NCBI RefSeq assembly: GCF_000768705.1
Contig: NZ_AVPJ01000014.1
Location: forward strand, 1-64,000
Length of the DNA stretch: 64,000 nt
Source: Knoellia sinensis KCTC 19936
Lineage (GTDB): Bacteria > Actinomycetota > Actinomycetes > Actinomycetales > Dermatophilaceae
Direction of reading: 5' to 3'
Shown here: positions 27,063 through 35,896 of the stretch, piece by piece
Layout: every line of letters begins with the position of its first letter
How positions within the stretch are numbered: the stretch's first letter is position 1
Notes under the pieces: model-generated
Told to the model about the DNA's origin: nothing
Database searches by the model: none
Seen by the model: the letters and a program-made list of their open reading frames with translations, nothing else
Translations under genes and position numbers: made by a program

Positions 27063-28127
27063 ATGATCCACGCACGAGGACTCGTGCAGACCTTCCAGTC
27101 CAGGGAAGGCAAGAAGAAGACCGTGGTCCGCGCCGTCGACGGCGTCGACCTCGATGTCGCCGAGGGGGAGGTCGTCGGCTTCCTGGGCCCGAATGGCGCC
27201 GGCAAGACCACGACGCTGCGGATGCTCACGACCCTGCTTCGCCCCACCGAGGGCACTGCGACCGTCGCCGGCTACGACGTCGTCCGCGAGTCCGAGCAGG
27301 TTCGTCGGTCGATCGGCTATGTCTCGCAGGCCGGCGGTGCCTTCAGCGCCGCACGTGCCGGTGACGAGGTCGTCGACCACGGGATGCTCTACGGGATGAA
27401 GGAGTCGGCGGCCAAGGCTCGCGGTCAGGAGCTCTTCGAGCAGCTCGACCTCGACGGCCTGTGGACCCGCATGCCCAAGAACATGTCCGGCGGTCAGCGT
27501 CGGCGCCTCGACATCGTCATGGGGCTCATCCACGACCCGACGCTGGTCTTCCTCGACGAGCCGACGACGGGCCTCGACCCGCAGGCCCGCGCCAACCTCT
27601 GGGAGCACATCGCCGACCTCCGCCGCAAGCGTGGGGCGACGGTCTTCCTGACGACGCACTACCTCGACGAGGCGGACCACCTCAGCGACCGGATCATCAT
27701 CATCGACCACGGTCGCATCGTCGCCTCGGACACCTCGGAGAACCTCAAGGCCAACGTCTCGGGTGACCTCGTCGACCTTGAGCTCAGCAGCGCGGCCGAT
27801 GTGCAGAGTGCGGCGACGCGACTCGGCTCCATCGCGGAGGCCGCTCGTTCCGGAGGCGACCCGGTCGAGATCGAGGGAAACCACGTGCGGGCGCGGGTGG
27901 CCCGCGCGGGCCGCGCCGTCCCGGGCCTGCTCGCCGACCTCGGCACGGCCGGCATCACCCTCGAGTCGATCGAGGTGCACCGCCCGACCCTGGACGACGT
28001 CTTCCTCACCCTCACCGGTCGGTCGCTCCGGGACGCGCAGGAGACGACCAAGGACGACCAAGCGTCCGATGAGTCCGCCGATCACACCGAGCAGCCGGCC
28101 CTCGCCGGTGTCGGACAGGAGAAGTGA
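27063..28127 (+). CDS. ABC transporter ATP-binding protein (DrrA-like)
   Basis: A 354-residue ABC ATPase of the daunorubicin-resistance type. Walker A is GPNGAGKTT, the signature MSGGQRRRLDI, and Walker B FLDEPTTGLDP, followed by the switch histidine in TTHYLDEAD. A C-terminal DrrA-type domain of about 100 residues is followed by a charged tail. ATG 27063 follows GAGGGAGA, and an ATG at 27048 lacks a site. It should pair with the permease that starts at its stop codon to export a hydrophobic compound. Confidence 0.93.
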   Translation: MIHARGLVQTFQSREGKKKTVVRAVDGVDLDVAEGEVVGFLGPNGAGKTTTLRMLTTLLRPTEGTATVAGYDVVRESEQVRRSIGYVSQAGGAFSAARAGDEVVDHGMLYGMKESAAKARGQELFEQLDLDGLWTRMPKNMSGGQRRRLDIVMGLIHDPTLVFLDEPTTGLDPQARANLWEHIADLRRKRGATVFLTTHYLDEADHLSDRIIIIDHGRIVASDTSENLKANVSGDLVDLELSSAADVQSAATRLGSIAEAARSGGDPVEIEGNHVRARVARAGRAVPGLLADLGTAGITLESIEVHRPTLDDVFLTLTGRSLRDAQETTKDDQASDESADHTEQPALAGVGQEK

Positions 28128-28882
28128 TGACCTTCATTCGCGAGTGCTACATCGTCTTCCGCCGTCAGCTGCGGATGAACCTGCGCAACCCGGCCTGGGT
28201 CATCATCGGCATGCTCCAGCCGATCATGTATCTCTTCCTCTTCGGCCCGCTCCTCAAGCCGATCGTCCAGCAGCTCGGCGTCGACAACGAATACACGTTC
28301 TTCGTCCCGGGCATGCTCGTCCAGCTCGGCATCTTCGGTGCGTTCTTCGCCGGCTTCAGCCTCATCGGTGAGTGGCGTGAGGGAGTCATCGAGGCCGAGC
28401 GGGTCACCCCGGCCAGCCGTACGGCCCTGCTCGTCGGGCGTCTCATCCGCGACCTCATCCAGCTCTTTGTCCAGGCGCTGATCCTCGTCGGGCTCGGCTA
28501 CGCGTTGGGCATGACCGGGTCTGCGCGTGGCATCGTCTTCGGCGTGCTCCTCACGATGCTCGTCGGTGGTGCGTGCGCCGCGGCCTCCAACGCGCTGGCA
28601 CTGACGACCAAGTCCGAGGACGTCATGGCCCCGGTCATCAACATGGTGATGATGCCGGTGCTCCTGCTCTCCGGGATCCTCCTCCCGATGACGATGGGCC
28701 CGAAGTGGCTCCAGTCGGTGTCGGACTGGATGCCGTTCCGCTGGGTCACGGACGCGGTGCGCACGGGCTTTTCGGGCGAGTTCGCTCGCGACCCGATGAT
28801 CTATGGCACGGCCTGGGCGGCAGTGCTGTTCGCCATTTCGCTGTGGTGGGGGACGTCGACCTTCCGCAAGGAGAACGCCTGA
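28127..28882 (+). CDS. ABC-2 type permease (DrrB-like)
   Basis: A 251-residue integral membrane protein with six helices of the ABC-2 fold (NLRNPAWVIIGMLQPIMYLFLF near the start in parts; LLSGILLPM near the end). ATG 28127 shares a base with the stop of the ATPase gene (TGATG), after AGGAGAAG. It forms the channel of the exporter. Confidence 0.92.
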   Translation: MTFIRECYIVFRRQLRMNLRNPAWVIIGMLQPIMYLFLFGPLLKPIVQQLGVDNEYTFFVPGMLVQLGIFGAFFAGFSLIGEWREGVIEAERVTPASRTALLVGRLIRDLIQLFVQALILVGLGYALGMTGSARGIVFGVLLTMLVGGACAAASNALALTTKSEDVMAPVINMVMMPVLLLSGILLPMTMGPKWLQSVSDWMPFRWVTDAVRTGFSGEFARDPMIYGTAWAAVLFAISLWWGTSTFRKENA

Positions 28883-28905
28883 GTCTTGGGCCCCGCTGGG
28901 TGACG

Positions 28906-28951
28906 AAGACGCCTCTGTGTGCCGTGTGGACGGCATACAGAGGCGTCTTTT
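28906..28951. terminator. bidirectional terminator, ABC operon/ku
   Basis: A 20-bp stem with one mismatch (AAGACGCCTCTGTGTGCCGT and complement, 28906-28925 and 28930-28949) with a 4-nt loop and TTTT at the right edge. It lies between two convergent transcripts. The right arm contains GGCATAC. Confidence 0.88.
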
Positions 28952-29028
28952 GTCGTGCCGTGCTGAGCAGCCGTGGCAGCGCGAACCAAGCCCCCACCGA
29001 ACGCCTGGAACCGCGCTCGACTTGGCGC

Positions 29029-29928
29029 TCAGGAAGCCTTCTTGCTCGCCTTCTTGGTGGCGGTCTTCTTGGCCGCAGCCTTCTTCGCGGGCTTCTCGTC
29101 AGCCGCCGCAGCCTTGGGCGCCTTGGAAGCAGGCTTGGACGGAGCCTCGCCACGCGACGCCTTGGCCTTCTCGACCGACTTCGCCAGAGCAGCGAGCAGG
29201 TCGACGACCTCGCCCGACTCCTCGGCCTCGGCAGCCGGCGCCTGCACCTCGCCACCCTCGACCTTGGCCTTGACCAGGGCCTGGAGCGCGATGGCGTAGT
29301 CGTCCTCGTAGTCCTCGGCCTCGAAGTCGCCGGCCAACTGCTCGATGAGGAGCTTGGCCATGGCCATCTCCTTGTCAGTGGCCTCGGCGGCCTCGTCGAC
29401 ACTGGCGAAGTCAGCCTTGCGGATCTCGTCGGGCCAGAGCATGGTCTGCATGACGATGACCCCGTCGCGCACGCGCAGCACCGCCATCGTCATGCGGGTG
29501 CGGATCGAGACGGTGACGACGGCCATCCGGCCCTCGGACTCGAGCGCCTCGCGCAACAGGATGTAGGGCTTGGTCGCCGTCTTGTCCGGCTCGAGGTAGT
29601 AGCTCTTGTCGAGGAGCATCGGGTCGATCTGCTCCGACGGCACGAACTTCTCGACGTTGATCTCCTTGGAGGACTTGCTCGGCAGATCCTTGAAGTCCTC
29701 GTCGGTGAGGACGACCATGTCGCCGTCCTCGGTCTCGTAGCCCTTGGCGATGTCGTCGTAGGCGACCTCCTCGCCGTCGATCGAACAGGTCCGCTTGTAC
29801 TTGATCCGACCGCCGTCCTCGCGGTGCACCTGCCGGAACTGCACGTCATGGTTCTCGGTGGCGGAGTAGAGCCGCACCGGAACGTTGACGAGTCCGAACG
29901 AGACCGCGCCCTTCCAGATCGCACGCAT
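29029..29928 (-). CDS. ku: non-homologous end joining protein Ku
   Basis: A 299-residue bacterial Ku. It starts MRAIWKGAVSFGLVNVPV, has the beta-barrel core that rings DNA ends (KPYILLREALE), and ends in a Lys/Ala-rich tail (KKAAAKKTATKK) typical of actinobacterial Ku that aids DNA threading. It recruits LigD. The ligase and polymerase modules lie about 1 kb away on the other strand, completing an NHEJ set. Confidence 0.96.
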   Translation of the reverse strand: MRAIWKGAVSFGLVNVPVRLYSATENHDVQFRQVHREDGGRIKYKRTCSIDGEEVAYDDIAKGYETEDGDMVVLTDEDFKDLPSKSSKEINVEKFVPSEQIDPMLLDKSYYLEPDKTATKPYILLREALESEGRMAVVTVSIRTRMTMAVLRVRDGVIVMQTMLWPDEIRKADFASVDEAAEATDKEMAMAKLLIEQLAGDFEAEDYEDDYAIALQALVKAKVEGGEVQAPAAEAEESGEVVDLLAALAKSVEKAKASRGEAPSKPASKAPKAAAADEKPAKKAAAKKTATKKASKKAS

Positions 29929-30066
29929 GGAACCACTGTATGCCGGTCGCGCCCGACCGTGGGCGGCTCACCGTCCGTGGAGGGCGGGCTCTGCGACGGC
30001 CTCGGACGGGTGAGTGCCCTAGGGTCGCGACCGGGCACAAGGACCACGGCACAGAGGGAGCAGTTC

Positions 30067-30825
30067 ATGACCGACAAGAAGGTTGTCCGCGTAGAGAGCG
30101 AGGACAAGCCGGAGCGGGGGTCCGAGTGGGCGCCGACCGAGGGTGCGAACGCGCAGGCGACGAAGTTGCGCGTCATCGCCTTCGTGCTGTGGCTGCTGGC
30201 GATCGCCGCCGAGCTCTACCTGATCTTCGGGGTTCTCCTGTCCGGCCGCCCGGTCACCACTGCTGTCATGGTGATCCTGATCGTCGGACTGGTCATCATC
30301 GCGGCGCTCGCCATCGGTGGCTCGATGCTGTGGAAGAAGGCCAACCGTCTCGACCCGGCGCGCAAGAGCGAGACCGTGAAGTTCTTCGTGCAGAACCAGT
30401 TGGGCGCGCTCATGACCCTGCTCGCGTTCCTCCCGCTCATCGTCGTCATCCTCCTCGACAAGGACCTGAGCAAGGGGCAAAAGGCGCTCGCCGGCGGGAT
30501 CGGCATCGTCCTGGCACTGGTGGCGACGTTCCTCGGTGCGGACTTCAACCCACCGTCGGTGGAGCAGTACACCCAGGAGCAGAACTCGGTCATCGACGCG
30601 GTGGGTGAGGACCACGTCTACTGGACCAAGCAGGGCGAGGTTTTCCACATCTGCGCTGAGGCCTCCGACCTGCAGCGCGAGTCCCGGGACAACACGATCT
30701 ATGAGGGCACGGTCGCCGACGCGCACGCGGCCGGCAAGGAACGGCTCACCCTCAAGGTCGACCAGGAGCTCAAGCAGTGCGGGCTCGAGCCGGCGAACGC
30801 ACCCGCCCCCAGCACAACGGGCTGA
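30067..30825 (+). CDS. hypothetical membrane protein
   Basis: A 252-residue protein. A charged N-terminus of about 35 residues precedes four hydrophobic helices and an extracytoplasmic or cytoplasmic C-terminal domain of about 90 residues (DAVGEDHVYWTKQGEVFH then CAEASDLQRES). That domain has two cysteines and a His-rich start. I do not recognise a named family. It follows ku divergently and precedes the ligD genes, but a family A palindrome separates it from them. Confidence 0.7.
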   Translation: MTDKKVVRVESEDKPERGSEWAPTEGANAQATKLRVIAFVLWLLAIAAELYLIFGVLLSGRPVTTAVMVILIVGLVIIAALAIGGSMLWKKANRLDPARKSETVKFFVQNQLGALMTLLAFLPLIVVILLDKDLSKGQKALAGGIGIVLALVATFLGADFNPPSVEQYTQEQNSVIDAVGEDHVYWTKQGEVFHICAEASDLQRESRDNTIYEGTVADAHAAGKERLTLKVDQELKQCGLEPANAPAPSTTG

Positions 30826-30836
30826 ACGTGAGCGTG

Positions 30837-30910
30837 CGACTTTGTGCCCCAATGGGACAGGGCTCAACGGCCGAAGGCCTCCCTCCCTGTCCCATTGGGG
30901 CACAAAGTCG
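30837..30910. repeat. palindrome family A, copy 3
   Basis: Arms of 24 nt (30837-30860 and 30887-30910) pair apart from the central A/T swap, with loop AACGGCCGAAGGCCTCCC matching copy 2. Intergenic, 11 bases after a stop codon. Confidence 0.92.
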
Positions 30911-30942
30911 AAGGTGGGTTGGTGGGGTCTGGGTGCGACAGG

Positions 30943-31899
30943 ATGGGGCTCATGCCGCTCCAGCCGATGCTCGCCTCCGTCGCCGACGGCATCCCCCGCG
31001 GCGCCGACTGGGTGCACGAGGTGAAGTGGGACGGCATGCGCGTCCTTGCCGATGTCCGCGACGGCCGCCTCGTCCTCTCCAGCCGCACCGGCCGTGACGT
31101 GTCGGTGAGCTTCCCCGAGCTCGCGGGCCTCGCAGGCACCTTCGACGACCTCCTCCTTGACGGCGAGGTCGTCGCCCTCGACAAGGGCATACCTTCCTTC
31201 GCCGCGCTCGCCGAACGCATGCACGTCTCGTCCCCACGCAAGGCCGCCCAGCTGGCGACGACCCGCCCGGTGACCTTCATGGCGTTCGACCTGTTGCGCC
31301 TCTTCGGCCAGGACCTGACCAAGCAGCCGTGGTCCGCGCGACGCGAACTCCTCGAACGGCTCGACCTCCGCAGTTCGGCCTGGCAGGTCCCGCCGGTCTA
31401 CGAAGACGGCGAAGAGCTCTTCGAAGCCACGCGCGACCAGGGTCTGGAGGGCATCGTGAGCAAGCGGCGGGCCTCGCCCTACGCACCCGGGCGCCGTTCC
31501 CCGGACTGGCGCAAGTCCCCGCACCGCGCCACCCTCTCGGTCGTCATCGGCGGTTGGCGTCCCGAGACCGGAACGACGAACCGCATGGGTGCCGTTCTCG
31601 TCGGCACTCCCGATGGTGCCGGGGGATGGGAGTATGCCGGCCGCGTCGGTGCCGGACTCGCCGGCACCGCGGGTGCCCGGGTCGGAAAGCTCCTGGAACC
31701 CCTGTCTCGCAACGGTTCCCCGTTCTCCAACCCCGTCCCCAAGGAGGACGCCGTGGGAGCGACCTGGGTTGAGCCGTCCGTCGTCGTGGAGGTGCAGTCG
31801 CTGGGACGTGGGTCGACCGGGAAACTGCGGCAACCGGCATACATTGGCATTCGCACCGACCTGACTCCTGCCGACCTGCACGAGGTGACCGATGCCTGA
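30943..31899 (+). CDS. ligD: ATP-dependent DNA ligase (LigD ligase module)
   Basis: A stand-alone ligase domain of about 318 residues. The adenylation motif is EVKWDGMRV with the nucleophilic lysine. Motifs follow in order: LDGEVVALD, FMAFDLL, GLEGIVSKR and DWRKSPHR. An OB-fold domain ends it. It seals breaks held by Ku. ATG 30943 or 30952 could be the start. Its last 8 bases overlap the polymerase gene. In mycobacteria this module is fused into one LigD. Confidence 0.93.
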   Translation: MGLMPLQPMLASVADGIPRGADWVHEVKWDGMRVLADVRDGRLVLSSRTGRDVSVSFPELAGLAGTFDDLLLDGEVVALDKGIPSFAALAERMHVSSPRKAAQLATTRPVTFMAFDLLRLFGQDLTKQPWSARRELLERLDLRSSAWQVPPVYEDGEELFEATRDQGLEGIVSKRRASPYAPGRRSPDWRKSPHRATLSVVIGGWRPETGTTNRMGAVLVGTPDGAGGWEYAGRVGAGLAGTAGARVGKLLEPLSRNGSPFSNPVPKEDAVGATWVEPSVVVEVQSLGRGSTGKLRQPAYIGIRTDLTPADLHEVTDA

Positions 31900-32773
31900 G
31901 AAGTTCGTCCCCGAGATCACCCGGGTCGACGTCGGCGGACGCACGATGAAGTTGTCGAGCCTCAGCAAGGTCATGTTCCCCGCCACGGAGACGACCAAGG
32001 GTGAGGTGCTCAACTACTTCGTGACGGCGGGGCCGATCCTGTTGCGGCACATTGCTGCTCGTCCGGTGACTCGCGTGCGCTGGCCGCACGGTGTCGCCGA
32101 TCAGAGCTTCTTCGAGAAGAACCTGCCGAGCGGCGCGCCGACGTGGCTTCCGAGGGTCAAGGTCGACGACGTCACGTATCCGCTCGTCGAGGAGCTGTCG
32201 CACCTCGTCTATCTCATCAACCTCAACTCGCTCGAGGTTCACGTGCCGCAGTGGCAGGTCACCGACGAGGGTGAGCGCACGAACCCCAACCGACTCGTCA
32301 TCGACCTTGACCCCGGAAGCCCCGCGGGTCTCAAGGAGTGCGCCCAGGTCGCCCTCCGCCTGCGCGAGCGCCTCGATGCGCTCGGACTCGAGCTCTATCC
32401 GGTGACGAGCGGATCCAAAGGCATGCAGCTCTATGCGAGCCTCGGGGGCGACCTCACCAGCGACCAGGTCCGCGACCTCGCCCAGCAGCTCGCGCAGGAG
32501 ATGACGAAGAAGCACCCCGACCTCGTCCTGTGGAAGATGACCAAGTCCCTGCGGCCGGGCAAGATCTTCCTCGACTGGAGCCAGAACGTCGCGGCGAAAA
32601 CGACGATCAGCCCCTATTCACTGCGTGGCAAGGAACTGCCCTGCGTCGCCGCCCCGCGCACGTGGGACGAGGTCGAGCAGGGCGCCGCAGGGGAGAAGTT
32701 CGAGCAGGTCATGTTCGACGACATGCTCGAACGCCTCGAGACCCACGGCGACCTGCTCGAAGACCTGCTCTGA
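31892..32773 (+). CDS. NHEJ polymerase (LigD PolDom)
   Basis: A 293-residue primase-polymerase of the archaeo-eukaryotic fold. Metal-binding aspartates occur in VIDLDPG (DxD) and FLDWSQN, and the nucleotide-binding motif is SGSKGMQLY. It fills gaps with a preference for ribonucleotides during end joining. The start overlaps the ligase gene. No 3'-phosphoesterase domain is fused to either gene or found nearby. Confidence 0.94.
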   Translation: MPEKFVPEITRVDVGGRTMKLSSLSKVMFPATETTKGEVLNYFVTAGPILLRHIAARPVTRVRWPHGVADQSFFEKNLPSGAPTWLPRVKVDDVTYPLVEELSHLVYLINLNSLEVHVPQWQVTDEGERTNPNRLVIDLDPGSPAGLKECAQVALRLRERLDALGLELYPVTSGSKGMQLYASLGGDLTSDQVRDLAQQLAQEMTKKHPDLVLWKMTKSLRPGKIFLDWSQNVAAKTTISPYSLRGKELPCVAAPRTWDEVEQGAAGEKFEQVMFDDMLERLETHGDLLEDLL

Positions 32774-32789
32774 AACAGGCTCGTCAGGC

Positions 32790-33431
32790 TCAGCCCGCGG
32801 CCGACTGGACGGCGGGACTGACGGTGATCGCCGCGACGAAGCTGCCGACATCGTCGGGTGAGAGCCGAACGGAGTCCGGGATCTGGACGACGAGGGTCTT
32901 CTCCATGCCATCGAGCGTGATCGATCGTTCGAACGTCAACCCCGATCCGTGGACGGCCGCGGCTCCGCCCGCAGTGGAGCGGTTCTGCACCATTGCGGTG
33001 ATCTTGCCGGCGAAGTCGGTTTCGTCGTCGCTGACGCCGCCACTGACGGGGACAAGGAGGCCCGCGTACGGACCACTCGCCCCCGCCACCCATCCGGTCG
33101 GCGTCTTGGAGAAGTGGAAGGCGCCTGCTTGCGCGGGGGTGTCGGTCAAGGTGACTGGAGCACTGTTCGTCTGCACCGAGGCAGAGGTCCCTCCACCGGG
33201 AAGGGCGGGTCCGCCTGTTGGGCCGGGACCGCCGGAGAGCGCCGCACCACCCACGAGGGCACCGGCCACCAGACCCGCCGCCGCCACACCGCCCCCTGCA
33301 GCGGCGAGGCGACGGCGCCGCAGTACGCGCCGTCCGAGGCGAATGTCGGAGGTGACGTCGTGGCCGGTGTCTCGGCCGTCGGGCGCGGCGGGTCGACTGG
33401 CCGTGTCGAGGAGGTCGTGGAGTTGGTTCAT
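32790..33431 (-). CDS. membrane-anchored partner of SigE-family sigma factor
   Basis: A 213-residue protein. About 40 residues of cytoplasmic N-terminus (MNQLHDLLDTASRP, then RRVLRRRR) precede one membrane helix (AAAGGGVAAAGLVAGALVGG). The extracytoplasmic domain shows no recognised motif. Its ATGA overlap with the sigma gene and its topology suggest an anti-sigma factor or regulator. The zinc anti-sigma motif is absent. Confidence 0.7.
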   Translation of the reverse strand: MNQLHDLLDTASRPAAPDGRDTGHDVTSDIRLGRRVLRRRRLAAAGGGVAAAGLVAGALVGGAALSGGPGPTGGPALPGGGTSASVQTNSAPVTLTDTPAQAGAFHFSKTPTGWVAGASGPYAGLLVPVSGGVSDDETDFAGKITAMVQNRSTAGGAAAVHGSGLTFERSITLDGMEKTLVVQIPDSVRLSPDDVGSFVAAITVSPAVQSAAG

Positions 33432-33967
33432 GACGAGGCCCTTTCAGTGGCGAACACAGGTGACAGTTGGGGGAGCGACGTGCGCAGCGAGGCGAGCGCC
33501 TTGTGGTTCTGCGACTTCACCGACCCGGTCGAGATGTCGAGCGCCTGGGCGGTCTGTTCGACCGACCAGTCGAGCCAGTGCCTCAGGACGACGACCGCAC
33601 GTTGCCCCGGGGGCAGGTCGGCCAATGCCCTGAGCACTTGCTGGCGAAGCAACGGGTCGACCGTGCTGTCGCCCTCGACTGCCACCTCGGAGCGGGCCGG
33701 GTCCTCCGACGACCACTCGCGGCGCCGATGCACCTTGCGGCTGTCGTCGATGAACGCATTGACGAGGGAGCGGTGGGCGTAGCGCACGGGATCGTCGGCC
33801 CGCGTGACATTCGGCCAGCGCACATACAGCCGAACGAGCACGTGCTGGACGAGGTCCTCCGCCCGCGCCTCGTCACCGGTGGTGAGGAGGCGCGCCGATC
33901 GCAGCAGGCCCGGGCGGGCCTGCGTGGCGAACAGCGTGAACGCCTCGTCACGAGAACTGGAGCGCAT
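33428..33967 (-). CDS. ECF RNA polymerase sigma factor, SigE family
   Basis: A 179-residue ECF sigma factor. Region 2 is seen in LLRSARLLTTGDEARAEDLVQ and YVRWPNV. Region 4 is seen in LADLPPGQRAVVVLRHWLD, then DISTGSVKSQNHKALASLR. ATG 33967 follows GGAAGG. It is followed by its likely membrane regulator. Signal unknown. Confidence 0.9.
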   Translation of the reverse strand: MRSSSRDEAFTLFATQARPGLLRSARLLTTGDEARAEDLVQHVLVRLYVRWPNVTRADDPVRYAHRSLVNAFIDDSRKVHRRREWSSEDPARSEVAVEGDSTVDPLLRQQVLRALADLPPGQRAVVVLRHWLDWSVEQTAQALDISTGSVKSQNHKALASLRTSLPQLSPVFATERASS

Positions 33968-34054
33968 GACGACCTTCCGTGGTGGTTTCCGTTGCACCCA
34001 CCATGACGGATGGACCCCGCCCCTGGGTTGCCTCACCTTGCCGACGAGGCTCCT

Positions 34055-34462
34055 TCAGTTCGCGACGCGCTGTGGTGACCGGACGGCATACCCGATGGCG
34101 GCACCCATGACGGCCGGCACGAACGACATTGCAGCGGTCATGGCCCAGAGGATGAACATCTCGGGCCGCAGCCCCCAGTCGGGGGCGGTCTGGCTCACGG
34201 CCCAGATGGCGAGGGTGATGACCGCGGGCGCCGCCACGGCGACCGCGGCCCACCGGATCGCCAGCGCCCCGAGGTCGGTTCACTCACGCAGCCCATCGAC
34301 GAGAGCCCAGGCAAAGGACCCCACGACGAGCACCGCGAACACGATGAGTCCGGCACCGATGTTGGCGTCACCCTGACGGAAGCCGCCGCCTGCAAAGACC
34401 AGCGCGAGGTGGCCGAGCACGGCAGCCACCGAGATCCCGAGCGTTCTCACGATGATGGCCAT
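34055..34462 (-). pseudogene. four-helix membrane protein split by an in-frame TGA
   Basis: Reading from about ATG 34462, two helices (SVAAVLGHLALVFAGGG; GLIVFAVLVVGSFAWALVDG) end in a TGA at 34280-34282. The same frame then continues without a break through two more helices (AAPAVITLAIWAVSQTAP; MFILWAMTAAMSFVPAVMG) to 34055. Together they make a coherent protein of about 135 residues. The simplest reading is one nonsense mutation, but a sequencing error or stop read-through would look the same. Family not recognised. Confidence 0.7.
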
Positions 34463-34549
34463 GCCTCCACCATCCCGCGCGAAGCCCTCCGCGACCATGA
34501 GGTCTGCTACTCAGGTCGCGAAGGGCCGCGGTCGGGCTCCCGTGACGGG

Positions 34550-35788
34550 TCAGCGCAGGTCGGCCATCACGTGCCGTGCCGTGAGGTGGCCGATCCGGTA
34601 GCCGTCGTCCATGGCGTCCCGGAAGTGCAGACCGCCCCAGATCCGAGCGTGGAAGGCGTCGAACTCAAGAGCCTTGAGACTGGTGTAGGTCCGATGCACC
34701 GGCGTCGTTCCGGAGATCATCTCGAGAGTGACCTTGTCCCCGAGGGTGCGGCGGACGACCTCGGCTGCCGGGCCGGTCAGAGAGGCGTGCCCGCTGACGT
34801 AGTCGGAGTACGGCGGCTTTCCGATCAGCGGCTCCCAGTTGGCTTGCCCCGTGGTGGCCGGGTTGCCGTCGAGGTCGCCTGACTGGATCGCCTCGAACGG
34901 TCGCCAGAAGCCGAGGTCACGCTTGAGCCGCCAGCTCTGGATGATCGAGTCGGCCATCGCCGCGTGGATGCGCGCGAACACCAGGGCCGTGCCACGAATG
35001 GTGAGCGCGCCGCTCGCCTCGAGGTTGCGGCCCAGCGCATCCGGGATCATCGTCGCCGCGTTCCCGTTGAAGAAGACCGCGATGTCGGTCTGTTCCTGCG
35101 TGCGTTCACTGCCCGTGGCCGCGTTGCCTCCGAGCCGCTTCACCTCCGCGAAGTCCTTGGCGTAGCCACGGCTCGTGAGCTTGTCGGGCCCGTTGACACG
35201 GATCGGCCGTCGCAGCACGAGCGGGTCCACCGAACCGAGCCACGCCGCGAGCATGTCCGTCGTGGGTGGGATTGGCTGCCAGACCCCGATTCCCGGCGGG
35301 AGTGTGTAGTGGATGCTCGTGTCCCCGAAGCCGTCACCGACCCTGCTGGCCAGCATCAGGCTGGCCGATGCCGCTCCCAGGAAGGACCCCCGGGCCTTCT
35401 CGTCCGCGTCGCCGACCGACGCGAGGCTCGTGGCCAGGCGTGCGTCGAGCGTGCCCTTCTGCGCGGGGAAGTAGTGGACCAGGACGTCGTGCGCGGCGGT
35501 CGCCACGGCGGCCGTCTCGGAGCTGTCGCCGGCCTTGAGGGAGCGGTCCACGGCGTCGAGCATGGCCATGGACGTGTAGCCGAGCAGCGGGACACCATTC
35601 GGGATCGGCATCGCCGGGTAGACCGTGGTGTTGAGGATGCGCTGCCATTCGATGACGACCTGTGCGGAGTCGCCGACGTCGGCTTTCGAGCTGCCCGACG
35701 CCTGGGCAGCGGTGGTGGTGCCGAGAGCGAGCGGCACCGTGATGACTGCGGAACTGATCAGGGCGCAGGCGCGCCGAGTGAGATGCAT
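34550..35788 (-). CDS. secreted vanadium haloperoxidase/PAP2-type phosphoesterase
   Basis: A 412-residue exported protein. After a signal peptide (cleaved near AQA, about residue 29) comes a helical domain of the vanadium-dependent haloperoxidase family. The full PAP2/VHPO signature is present: K-x6-RP in KRDLGFWRP, SGH in YVSGHASLTG, and R-x5-H in RIWGGLHFRDA. Such enzymes either use vanadate to oxidise halides or act as acid phosphatases. Which applies here cannot be told. Repeated GATATCAG motifs lie upstream. Confidence 0.9.
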   Translation of the reverse strand: MHLTRRACALISSAVITVPLALGTTTAAQASGSSKADVGDSAQVVIEWQRILNTTVYPAMPIPNGVPLLGYTSMAMLDAVDRSLKAGDSSETAAVATAAHDVLVHYFPAQKGTLDARLATSLASVGDADEKARGSFLGAASASLMLASRVGDGFGDTSIHYTLPPGIGVWQPIPPTTDMLAAWLGSVDPLVLRRPIRVNGPDKLTSRGYAKDFAEVKRLGGNAATGSERTQEQTDIAVFFNGNAATMIPDALGRNLEASGALTIRGTALVFARIHAAMADSIIQSWRLKRDLGFWRPFEAIQSGDLDGNPATTGQANWEPLIGKPPYSDYVSGHASLTGPAAEVVRRTLGDKVTLEMISGTTPVHRTYTSLKALEFDAFHARIWGGLHFRDAMDDGYRIGHLTARHVMADLR

Positions 35789-35826
35789 GTTCGTGCCTCC
35801 AGGTCTCGCGCGAAATGGCCGCGATT

Positions 35827-35871
35827 CGGCCGATATCAGCGTGTGGCAGGGAGGTATCGGCCAGATATCAG
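35827..35871 (-). promoter_or_regulatory. direct repeats upstream of haloperoxidase gene
   Basis: CGGCCGATATCAG (35827-35839) and CGGCCAGATATCAG (35858-35871) are 31 bp apart, about three helical turns, 40-80 bp before the start of the haloperoxidase gene. Each contains the GATATC palindrome. They are likely regulator sites. Confidence 0.45.
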
Positions 35872-35896
35872 TGCCGCAGGACGTGGAGCGATCGAC

